64,000 nucleotides of DNA from Marasmius tenuissimus (taxonomy: Eukaryota > Basidiomycota > Agaricomycetes > Agaricales > Marasmiaceae), in assembly GCA_029532415.1 (NCBI GenBank), contig JAQOTA010000067.1, positions 124,001 to 188,000 on the forward strand, read 5' to 3'. The notes under the pieces were generated by a model. That model had not been told where the DNA came from, ran no database searches, and saw only the letters and a program-made list of their open reading frames with translations. Below, in pieces: positions 1 through 10,000 of this stretch. Within the stretch, counting starts at the first letter, position 1. Each line of letters starts with the position of its first letter. The translations under genes were made by a program, and so were the position numbers.

Positions 1-1120
1 CCTACCGGGGCGCATCATGCTGGGATGAATTCATTTGAACAACCCTTGTAAGGTCAAAATGCAGATGTCATGAATCATATTCTGTGTCTTTCTGCTTGTG
101 TGCCTCACATGAGCTCATGCTTTTCAAGTCAAGGAATGGTCCAACAAACACCTCTGCACTCAAAGTATAATGACCCAAAAGCCCTCAACACTAAATCAGG
201 AGGATCCCACTGGAAAGAACTGAGTGTGAAAGTGAGTATCAGGTAGAAAGACTGAGAGGGAGAAGTGAACATGAACGAGCCCTCTCGTGGTCAGGCGCAA
301 GTACCATTAGCTACCTAACTATCACTCGTCATGGAAGGTATCTCAGGTATGTTCGTACTCTTTCTAGCTACATGACATTCATTCTACTGGTTTCGTTTGT
401 GCATGATTAGCCTTTACAGTTATGAGGTTTAGGCTTCAGCATCTTGTCGAGCCATTCTGCATTTGCTTGCGTGACACCCATCAGTGAGTCCTTCAAAGTC
501 ACTGATCTCTAACATACACCCCCCGACCCACCACCGACCTTTACACCTGCCACCAGAACATCAATGACAGGAAAATAAGCGAGGAAGGAATAAGTTGTGG
601 AAGGGAAATCCGTGACCCTTTCTGATTTAGAAATGGTAGGCTCTGCTGAGAATAAGCTGAGAAACTTGGAATCCCCCAGTTATTAGGAGGGGGCAAGCGT
701 GGGAGCTGTTCCATAGCCAACAGATAGCTTGAGGTTGAGCCAAAGACATGTTCCTGGATAAAATGTGTTTTCTGTGCTCCACAAGTACAAAACAATCTGT
801 TGGCAACCATGAATGAATTAAATCTTCCTTAAGCATATATTTCAAGCTCATCGCAAGTAGTCAACCTTTGATGAAATAAATGTCGTGCATGCGATTTCGG
901 AGTGGTATATAATCCTGTTGGAGGCTCAAAGCATAAGAGTGATGGAGGGGAGGTAAATGAAAAATACACTCCAGGAGATCGAAACAGGAGGAATGAATCC
1001 GGGTGTTTTCACTGAACGTTGATTTGTAACCTCCACCTTCTCGAAAATTCCCACGGCAAAAAACGCCTGAGGAATCAAGCAGCAAAGGCATATGTTGATA
1101 GGTGGGTAATAAAACACATC
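1..1120. other. Unassigned region left of the LINE
   Basis: No gene, RNA or repeat could be supported here. Open frames are short, overlap on both strands and carry no recognisable motif. The stretch has no match to the duplicated blocks further right. It could include the 5' untranslated part of the LINE that starts near 1,121 or older unrelated transposon debris. Confidence 0.4.
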
Positions 1121-2077
1121 ATGAGCAACACTGGCCAGCAGCCAGACCACTCCACTACTCCTAGAGCACCCAGATCTGGGATCAACACCCTGAGACAAGC
1201 ATCACCCACACCCATTACATGCCCTAACTTATGGACAACCGGGATTGCCATGAGAACAGTAGTGGGCCTGGCCGCCATATGACACAGCCCATACCCGAAG
1301 ATGCTAGAAGATCCAGGTACAGCTTGGTGGACTCAACTGGCATCCGCCAAAGCGGATCACCCGACTCATATAATTCCCCCAACCCACAAACCAAACCCAA
1401 CGACCTGCAGTTTGCTCTCGGCCAAGACACCAATGACGACAACAATGAAGACATGCTGGATGATTCGGATTTCGACGACCCAGCTGCCGATGCCGCATAC
1501 AACACGTTAATGTAATTTATAGGGGCATGTGAAAACCACCAATTCTCAAATTGGGACATCCAAGCCCTCTCCAACGTAGTCCTATATGCACGCTACTACA
1601 TGGAAGCCATGTGGAACATGGAGTCGTATGCAGAGAGAATAGACCACCTCGAATGGGCAGCAAGCAAAGCTCAGTCCACTCGTGACCTTATAGCAGAGTA
1701 TGCCTGGAAAGCTGATGACCACGCACAGGAACTTGAGGAGACACTTGCTACAATTATGCGAGAGCTCACAGACATAAGAAAGACATCCGCAAATGCAACC
1801 CCGCAGCCCAACACTCCCCAGATAGCCCCAACTAACCCTCCCCCACCACGACACATGACACAACCCAGCAAGAATCTAACAGCAACGAGCCCGCTGAAAC
1901 CTGTGGATCAACATGAGCAGGAACAGGAACAACACCTCATTGTGTCATTCAACGGAAGAATACCCCGAGAAAAACAACGACCCCCATTTGAAATCACGTC
2001 AGAAATCAACCGCATCCTCAAATCACACCCCTTGACCAATGGCCTCCACATCGCCTCCATAAAGTGGAATAACAAGG

Positions 2078-2466
2078 TGTAAAGGATCGCAGTATCCTTT
2101 TGAGCTCGAGGACGCTCTCTTACATTCACACGCTGATTTGAGGAAAATAAGTATTCCTTTCTCAATGACAAGCTTACGTGTCTGTCAATGGGAAAGCCGT
2201 AGACCAAAACAAATGAGCTTGCGCTTCTAGTTGTTGGTCCTCTGAAACCTCACAAGGAAGGTCAAATACTGTATAGTATTCCAAAGGTAAGAAAGAGATC
2301 CAGTACAAGTACATAGTATGGGTTTATATACTAATGGTACACTATGCTCAAGTCATGAAAAAGTCTTAAAGAAAGAAAAAGAACACAGGAATGTCATAGA
2401 TGACTCCCAATGAGTCAAGCAATGGGAATGTGTGCCAAGGTTTATCTGAAACTAAGATCCATCACA
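2078..2466 (+). mobile_element. Solo LTR inserted in LINE ORF1
   Basis: The 389-bp segment starts TGTAAAGGATC and ends GATCCATCACA, so it has TG...CA ends with a short imperfect inverted repeat, as LTRs do. It is flanked on both sides by the 5-bp direct repeat CAAGG (2,073-2,077 and 2,467-2,471). Excising it with one repeat restores the ORF1 reading frame exactly. A TATA-like stretch (GTTTATATAC) lies inside near 2,322. It is most simply the remnant of an LTR retrotransposon whose body was lost by LTR-LTR recombination. Its strand is assumed. It is not similar to the copia LTR at 6,721. Confidence 0.8.
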
Positions 2467-2910
2467 CAAGGGCAACCTCATCCTCTCAACGGAACCAGGC
2501 CAAAAGGCTGCCAACCTACACCGCTTCCATGCCCTATACATGTTGGTGTTCAACACCAAGATCAACGAAGAGCTGTCACAAAGTACTGAGCGTCTATTGG
2601 AGACGGCGAAGGCGGAGAGCAGTGATAGCAAGCTTGGAGAGGAGCAGCAGGCTTGACTCAGACAGAGATAAGGCAGAAACTGGTCCCAACAACAAGTTAG
2701 ATCTATTGTAGAGGAAGAAAGCAAAGGAGAGTGTACTACTCACCTGGTCCCAACAACAAGAGGTCAAGATGAGGGACCAGGTGAAGACTAGCTAGCTTAT
2801 ATAACTATCCTACGGTCAGAGCTGGAGTTGGAGTGGCTACCTATGAGTTGTGTATGAGTAAGTATAAGTCAAGGATGAATAAGAAATGAGTCGGTATGAG
2901 AGAATGGAAT

Positions 2911-2971
2911 GGCTGTGCGATGTGGGTTAAGGCTGCGCGATGTGGGTTAAGGCTGCGCAATGGTGGGTTAA
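2911..2971. repeat. 20-bp tandem repeat, three units
   Basis: Three head-to-tail copies of GGCTG(T/C)GC(G/A)ATG(T)GGGTTAA lie at 2,911-2,930, 2,931-2,950 and 2,951-2,971. They sit in the part of the LINE ORF1 region that no longer resembles coding sequence. Confidence 0.85.
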
Positions 2972-4039
2972 GAAAGGGAATCATGAGAAAGAAAGATGTA
3001 TAGTAAGTGACTGTGAGAAAAGAACATGTGATAATCATGTGAGCCAATGGTGGAGGGAAAAGTGGTGTCTTTATGACAAGAGCCAGACGAGGTCAAACCT
3101 GACCAAGTATGGCACAAACTAGTGGTTGACAGCATTCACCGGGACGAGACTGATGTGAGAGGATGGTGTACCCAGGGAATGGTCGGGGGAGGAGATACTG
3201 GATGAAATCTGCACCAGCAACAGAGAGGAACTGGGGACAAAGATGAGAATCTTGCTTGTGAGAAAACCTCACTTCTTGAACTCAAGAGATGACCTGCTAA
3301 GAAAAAATGAATTATCAATCATCATTGCCCTCACTGACAAAAATCTTCACAGACACATACTCCATGATCTCAAGAAGATAACCATCTTTGGGAATGAATG
3401 CAAGGTACACCCATACACTGAGCATCCATTGCTAATGAAATGCACGCAGGTGCCACAAGTTCGGGCACCTCAAACCCATGTGCAAGAAGACGCAGAGATG
3501 TGCCATCTGTGGGGAGCAACACACTGAACAAGAGCACACCCAGAAGTGCTTGTAATGCCAAGCACTGGTTCAGGCGGGAGACCTGACTACACCGTGCTCT
3601 CATGACGCTAAATGTGTCAACTGTGGCAAGATCCCCAGTCTAGATTGAGGTCACTGGGTGGACAACCACCACTGCCCCAAACAAATTCAAAGGCTTGGGT
3701 CTACCCATGGCCACAACTGTGAGAGCCCAAAGTCAGGCCCATCAAACAAGCCACAAATAGCTGACGTAGCAGTGACAAATCAAACAAAGAGGAAGAAGCG
3801 TAAGGCCAAAGCAAAAGAAGGCAGCCCATTGAATATCCCTCCCACTACTACCCCGATCCCCACCTCAAACAGCTTTGCTGCCCTTGAGAACCTCCTACCA
3901 CCTGACCTCAACAGAGTCCACCGAGACCTCAGCTGCTCTGAATGGGCCACCCACAACGACATACACATGACCATGCCTAATGGTCAGTAATCAACCACCT
4001 GGCATATCCCCCAACAGACCACAGATCTGAACCAGCCAG

Positions 4040-4819
4040 CTCAATGCCAACAAACAAAAACTCCCCATCGAAACACTCCTGAACGAACACATAAATGACT
4101 TCAAGATCCTCCTAGTCCAGGAGCCCAACTGGGGCTTCATTGGCACAGACGGTGACACCCCCATCAATGGGGTAACCAACAATAGCGCATCATGGACCCT
4201 GATTTCCCCCACATCATCCCTCCCCCATATCTGCCCCCGAGCATATGCCTTTGTCAAAAAGGACTTACAGGCAGAAGTATCACTATGGGCGAAGATCGCT
4301 GCAGAACGAGACCTCCAGGTCCTAGATATTACACTACCTGACCATTTCACCATCACCTATGTCCATATATACAACGACCGCACACTGGGCCGTCAACAGA
4401 TCATGCGGAGACTCTGGAACCTCAACATCCCTCGAGACCGCCCAGTGGTGATCACTGGAGACACTAATCTAGTGCATGTACAGTGGTCAAGATGATCCCC
4501 GAAAATGTGCACAGTGACAGACGAGATTGTGGAGTGGCTTGCTGACCATGGGTTTACCCTCATGAACAAGAAGGGCGAGGCAACCCACTTCCTGCATTAC
4601 AGCAACAAGACCCCCTCAGTCATTGATCTGACGTGGGTAAACCACAGAGCCATGAACACTAACATTATACAGGGGTGGCGAGTTGACCCCAAGATGTCGT
4701 ACAACTCAGACCACTTGAGCTTGAGATGGACACATAACCCGGGTGTCCCCCCAATCAACAACGTCACAGGCAAGAAATACAACCTCTCGGAAGTCGATCC
4801 CAATCTTCATTCTCTCTAA
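4040..4819 (+). pseudogene. LINE ORF2, endonuclease domain, broken
   Basis: This frame matches the apurinic-like endonuclease that nicks the target DNA for LINE integration. Seen in order: LNANKQKLPIETLL near 4,040, ILLVQEPNW near 4,105 (metal-binding Glu), ITGDTNL near 4,450 (the Asp/Asn motif) and the terminal YNSDHLSLRW near 4,700 (the catalytic Ser-Asp-His). An in-frame TGA at 4,493-4,495 interrupts it; the nearby sequence suggests a small indel there. The frame ends at TAA 4,817-4,819, in a different frame from the reverse transcriptase that follows. Confidence 0.85.
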
Positions 4820-4862
4820 TAAAAATTGAACACTGACCAATGATGAACTAGAATCTGCTGCT

Positions 4863-6302
4863 GTGGCAATTACAGAAGCTATGAAAGAAGCCACCGCAAC
4901 TGTCGCAGATGAGAGGAGGTCAAGTCCCCATGCCAAACCGTGGTGGAATGATCGCATCTCAGAAGCTGTAGGAAGGGTAAAGAGAGCAGGAGCAAGTGCT
5001 CAAAAACACCAAATGACATTTGGACTCACTGACCTTAACCTTCAAGCAACAGTCTGACATGAGAACCACCACACAGAACACCTCATTCATTATACCAAGA
5101 AAACGTGGGCAGTAAGCCAACTTGAAAGTGCTGCTCTGAACAACATCTGGGGCTTTCAAAAGTGGCCAGCAGGTACCCACAACTTCCCCACTCCAGCAAT
5201 CAGAAAAGCTGATGGCACACAAGCATTGACAAGTGATGAGAAAGCAAGGGCACTGCATACAGAGCTATACCAGCCACCACTGCCACTCCCAGATGAGTAC
5301 ACCATCAATCTGACTGACAACCTACCCAATGATCTCGAGTTTGCAGACATAACTGATGAGGAAGTCTCAGAGGCAATAGCAGACACAAGTAACTCATCAG
5401 CACTAGGAGAATCACAACAATCATACCAACAGGTTAAGTGGGCATTGCAGGAGGATGGGGAACTGCTAGGAGACCTATACCAACAATGCCTACGAGCAGG
5501 CTACCACCCAAAATTATGGAGAAGGGCAATCACAGTTGCACTTAGAAAATTGCAAAAGCCAGACTACTCAAACCTGAGAGCATACAGGTTGATCACCCTG
5601 CTTGAATGCCTCGGAAAGGCATTTGAGAAGATCGTTGCCCGCTGCCTCACATACCTTGCTGCAGCTCACAACCTCATACCCTGCCAGCAGTTTGGGAGCC
5701 ATGCAGGCTACTCAACCACTGATGCCCTACCGTCATTCACAAACAACATCCAGGCTGCTTGGAACCATGGGCTCAAGACCTCAGCCTTGACATTTGATAT
5801 CAAAGGATACTTTGATTTTGTCAACCATAAACGGATTGTAGTCAAACTACAGAAAAGACACCTGCCTCTACCTATAGTTAAGTGGGTCTATTCCTTTCTG
5901 TCAGATCGGGAAGCTGCAGTTTGTGTAGATGGTCTCAGAACCAAGATGGAACCGGTCAGGAATGGCATACCACAAGGATCCCCCATATCACCAATCCTTG
6001 CAGTGTTCTACTCGGCAGAATTGCTGGAGCTACTCAAAAACTGCAACCAATTTGTACCATGGGGAACCCAATGGACCTCTCCCTGAAATGTGTTCATGTA
6101 TGTTGACGATGGGATGATCTACATCTCTTCCCACAACCTGGAGATAAACATCATCCGTTTGAAAGCAACATGGAAGGAGGTGGTGGTACCCTGGTGCCAG
6201 CGAGTTGGACTCCAAATCGACTTCAAAAAACGCGAGCTAATGCACTACGAGAGACAACCAAAGGGGCCAGGCCTGTCAACAGAACTTGAAGACCTGGATT
6301 AG
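4863..6302 (+). pseudogene. LINE ORF2, reverse transcriptase domain, broken
   Basis: One frame with stops only at 5,055-5,057 (TGA) and 6,084-6,086 (TGA) carries the LINE reverse-transcriptase blocks: NLRAYRLITLLECLGK (about 5,569), CQQFGSHAGYSTTDAL (about 5,685), DIKGYFDFVNH with the first catalytic Asp (about 5,798), NGIPQGSPISP (about 5,962) and MYVDDGMIY with the two catalytic Asp (YVDD at 6,099-6,110). The enzyme would copy element RNA into DNA at the nicked target. The active-site residues survive, but the frame ends at 6,302 shortly after the palm, so the C-terminal third is missing. It is a pseudogene. Confidence 0.9.
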
Positions 6303-6715
6303 GGTTCATGAGGATGGAAGTCATTTGTTGCTGTGAGTCTTTTTTTGTCTTGATTCTTGTTCGTTTTTGAAACTTGGACAGCTGGGACGGAACATGATAA
6401 ATGGTTTGAGTTAAATGAACGCCTCCATTGATATAGTGGCAGCTCTTACACAATGTATAATTTTGAAGCACTGTAATGTATAAACCAGCCCTCTCCTCCA
6501 CTCTGTATCTCACTGAAATGTAGTGTAGAAAGGAAGAAATAAACGACAACACAGGATATGCACTCGCCACCGAGTCACCTACTGGTACATGTTCCCTCTC
6601 TGTCTGTCTGGTTTAGCTACTTACAACCTCTCCACAGTCAACGAATATGTCGTCCTGGCCAGAAACCGGCCTAACCCAAGGTTAGCACTTGACTTCATAA
6701 GCCCTGCACGTTGTA
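6303..6715. other. Unassigned spacer between LINE and copia element
   Basis: No gene is visible. The sequence follows the truncated LINE and may contain its decayed 3' part. It contains a T-rich stretch (6,340-6,370) but no clear tail. Its right edge is the 5-bp target duplication of the copia element. Confidence 0.4.
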
Positions 6716-6720
6716 CAGTG
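6716..6720. repeat. Left target-site duplication CAGTG
   Basis: CAGTG directly precedes the 5' LTR and recurs at 12,678-12,682 directly after the 3' LTR. Five bases is the usual duplication size for copia integrase. Confidence 0.9.
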
Positions 6721-7043
6721 TGTTGAATCCGTGGACTATTATTAGATCCCGGTATATCCGAAGTCCCGGTTCATACTTCCCGCCATCGTATTATGTGGGA
6801 CAATGCGTTCGCTATTGTTCTATTCCTTATTGTTCACTATGCTCATATGTACAATTTCTATTGTCGTCCCTATATGGTAACTCTATTGTATCTACATGTA
6901 TATAAGCTCGTAGTTCTCTACCTGAATCTACAGTGTGTGCTTGAGCTTCTACGTCTTGCCTCTATCTCTCTAAACTCCTCTCTGGTAAGTAGTAGTGTAG
7001 CCATGTTGTAGTCCTCTGCGCTAGGTGTCATGCCGGCTCATCA
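6721..7043 (+). repeat. 5' LTR of the copia element
   Basis: This 323-bp LTR begins TGTTGAATCC and ends GGCTCATCA. A TATATAA box lies at 6,899-6,905, so transcription would start near 6,930. A strong splice donor (G|GTAAGT) lies at 6,985 and a three-codon upstream frame (ATG TTG TAG) at 7,003-7,011. It differs from the 3' LTR at six bases, each at a CpG/TpG/CpA position. Confidence 0.95.
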
Positions 7044-7052
7044 GGTTTACAG
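6985..7052 (+). promoter_or_regulatory. Possible intron spanning the LTR/gag junction
   Basis: A consensus donor (GTAAGT, 6,985-6,990) inside the 5' LTR and an acceptor (GTTTACAG, ending 7,052) just inside the body would bound a 68-nt intron, the usual size in this window. Splicing would remove the short upstream frame at 7,003-7,011 and the ATG at 7,030, making the ATG at 7,057 (start MEAVCKTQG) the first in the message. No ATG lies between the likely transcription start and the donor. This is inferred from sequence only. Confidence 0.45.
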
Positions 7053-10000
7053 CGAGATGGAAGCTGTGTGCAAGACCCAAGGTCTTTACGGTCATCTCAC
7101 TGGCCAAGAACCACGTCCCTCCATGCCCCTTGGCACTGTGACTAGCCCCGCAGGGGTTACTCCTGTTACCCGTGCTACCGTCCCTGCTGAGGAGCACGCT
7201 GCGTGGGTCAAGGAAAGTCTTGCTTGGGACAAGGAAGATCTCCAGCTCATGGGGATTATCCAGATCACCACCACCAAGGAGGTCTTCGATCCAATCAAGG
7301 ACATGAACGCCGAAAAAGCTTGGGAACAGCTGAACCTCACCTACGGCGAGCCCACTTTGTCTGCCATCTATGGCGACTTTGTTAAACTCGTCTCTTTCAG
7401 ACTCACCACCTCTCATCCCCAAGCCGGCATCGCCAAGTTCAAGTCCTACATCAAACGACTCTCCGAGGTAGGAGTGGTTCTCCCTGAGTTGATCAAATCC
7501 CTCTTGCTCATTGCCGCTATTCCTCCCAAATGGGACGCCGCCTCATCCAAATCCCTTCATGACTATGTCAGGGATCCCGAGGATGAAAATTGCGTCACTG
7601 TTTCGAAAGTCCATGACACTATCATGGTCGAATATGAACGCCAGAACCCGCAGCTCGCCAACCGCCTCTCTGCGGTGAAGCGTGCTGGTAATTGTGAACC
7701 ATTGTTCGGTCAGCAGCAACGTCAGCAGCGTGGGTATCAGCAGCAGACCAACACCCGTCCACCACAGCAGCAGCAGCAACGCCAATCTTTGAACCAGAAC
7801 AAGGGTAAGAAGAAGAAGCAGCAGCAGCGTGGTACCCGCAGTGGTATCAACCAGCATCAGGGTCCCGGCAACGCCGGCGGTAACAGCAGTAACAATTGGT
7901 CTCATGGTCACTCCCATTATGCGTCATACGCATCTGTCGTTGCTTCCCCTCCTCCTGTTCGTCCTTACTCCTCGATCACTGACTGCAGGGAACGTATTGC
8001 GTTGAACGCAGTCAACAACTCCCTGCGCGCCGAGATTGCCAGTGCCCCTCCTAGCCGTGCTAGAGGATCACCGCCCCCAGCGCACTTCACTGGTCACTGG
8101 GACAAGTCTTGTGACAGCACCGTCGCTCCCGCTGTCAAGAAGAATCCGGCTGCCATGCAGTTCTTCACCGGCTTCAAGCCATCCGAGTCAGTATTTGATG
8201 ATGTACGTGAAGCACGTTCACTTGCTGACAGACTTGGTGTCCCTAAGACGGCGCGGCATCTCAAACCGTTCGAACAGATCGTCACGTCCGCCACCAATCA
8301 TTCGCTCCAGGATCGTATCTCGAAGCCTGGTTCCTCGTCCAAGCGAGTTCTGGAGGACGATTCGGAAGATGAAGGAACCGGACGTCCTTCTCCTACTTCT
8401 TCTAAACGCTCTCGCAGCGTTGATCCTGATGAAGATGTAGAGATGGACTGGGGATCTGACGACGGTATGGACGATATGACTTCTCTATTCGGTAATGATG
8501 TTGACAACGACATTGCCGAAGCTGCAGGAGTAGAGGACATCCCGGATGACGTCTCTCTTGGATCGTTCCACAATGACAGGCAAGTACCATATCTTGACCT
8601 GCTTTCCCAAGCTGATGCAAACCTACAGCGCTGCTCTCAACTAGTTGGTATCAGTAGTGCGCGCGGTAGTTGTAGTGATCTGGTATCACTTGTAAATTTT
8701 TGCAATGCTATTTTGACCCACTTTGTGGGATGTACTCAATGTAAGGGAAAGAAAAGTGTGAACAACGCACAGGGTTGGCTCCTTGATTCTGGTGCCTCCT
8801 CTCATTTCACGAATGACATGAATGATTTTGCTGAATATGAATCGCTTGATGGTCCTATCGTAAATACTGCGAATAAGGGCAACCCTATACAGATCAAGGG
8901 TAAAGGCACTGTCTTCATTAAGCATAACGTTGAAGGACATGACGGGAAACTTACTGAGCGCGTTTCGCGTCTCTATCCTGTCTATTACATACCTCAATTG
9001 GACATATGTCTACTATCAATGGGAGAGTTCCTTCAAGATGGTCTATCAATTCATGGAAACGCGAAGTTAGCCTTCTACTCATCACAGCGACGACAGTCGC
9101 TTGTCTCCTACCCTCATATGCCTGGTCAAACCATTTATTGGGTTCACTCGCGGAAAGCATCTGCTGAGTCTTTAATGGCCAAGTCGGTCGTTTATAACGT
9201 CGACTACGATATTGAGCACAGACGCTTTGGGCATCTGTCGGATAAAGCCCTGAACAAAGCTCGGAAACATACGCAAGGTTTCCCACTTGACCTTAAAATG
9301 CCTACTAAGAAGACACCTCTGTGTTGTGGTTGTGCTGAAGGCAAGATGCATGAGAAATCGTTCCCCAACTCTACCACAAGAGCTTCTAAACCGTTTGAAC
9401 GCATACATTCGGATTTGAAGTCGTACCCGGCTGAATCGTATCACCGGTACAAGTACTACATCTCTTTTCTCGATGACTGCACGTCCTACGTTTGGACCTC
9501 CAAGCTCAAGACGAAAGACGAGGCAGTACCTGCTTTGAGGGACTTCCTTACTATGGTCAAGACGCAGTTCAATGCTGTTGTCAAGACCTGGATGTCCGAT
9601 GAAGGGGGAGAGTACAAAGGAGATAAGTTCGATGCAGTACTGAAAGAGTATGGGATCCAAAGGGATCAGAGCATACCGTATACACCACAGCAAAACGGTC
9701 GTGCTGAACGATTCAACAGGACTATTCATGAGAAGGCTGAAGCTCTTCGCTTTGAAGCTTGTATGCCTCAGTCCTGGTGGGAATTCTGTCATGTGCATGC
9801 CGTCCACCTCTACAATCGCACTCCTGTGCAACGTTTGAGCTGGCGAACTCCGTTCAAAATGCTTTACGGCGAGGCACCTGATGTTTCACATCTCCGAGTT
9901 ATGGGTTCTGCAGCCTATGTCTTCATTCCTGAAGATCGTAGGAAGAATAAGCTCGCTCCTCGAAGTGAGTTGATGACTTTCATCGGCTACCAGGATGGGA

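Larger units (their letters stand above)
1121..3990 (+). pseudogene. LINE ORF1 (nucleic-acid-binding protein), broken
   Basis: ORF1 of such LINEs makes an RNA-binding protein that packages the element RNA. A start is plausible at the ATG at 1,121; after a frameshift the frame runs from about 1,231 to 2,077 with one TAA at 1,513-1,515. A solo LTR (2,078-2,466) interrupts it. Removing the LTR and one target duplication joins AAC-AAG to GGC-AAC in frame and continues to about 2,650. After an unclear stretch, homology resumes near 3,100. A one-base frameshift near 3,450 precedes two zinc-knuckle segments: CHKFGHLKPMC (3,451-3,483) with CAICG..H...H....C behind it, then CVNCG...GHW...HHC near 3,615-3,675. 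Stops fall at 3,553-3,555 and about 3,646. A Lys/Arg-rich stretch (about 3,780-3,830) follows and the frame ends at 3,990. Confidence 0.75.
1121..6302 (+). mobile_element. Decayed two-ORF non-LTR retrotransposon (LINE)
   Basis: The order CCHC-knuckle ORF1, endonuclease/exonuclease/phosphatase-type endonuclease, then reverse transcriptase is that of a two-ORF LINE of the I/Tad1/jockey type. The exact clade cannot be set by eye. Both ORFs are broken by stops and frameshifts, a solo LTR lies inside ORF1, and the reverse transcriptase ends soon after the palm domain, so no thumb or C-terminal part is visible. No poly(A) or tandem tail was identified at the 3' end. The element is dead. Confidence 0.85.

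Noticed and set aside
2911..2971. The 20-bp triple repeat as a CRISPR-like array
   Set aside because: The units are directly adjacent with no spacers, and the DNA is eukaryotic.
6793..7011. 72-codon open frame in each copia LTR (6,793 and 12,427) as a small membrane protein
   Set aside because: It overlaps the TATA box and likely transcription start, is duplicated only because the LTR is, and would not be transcribed from its own start.
8094..9831. Long minus-strand frames inside gag-pol, such as 9,172-9,831
   Set aside because: They are shadows of the strongly supported plus-strand gag-pol frame and have no recognisable domains.
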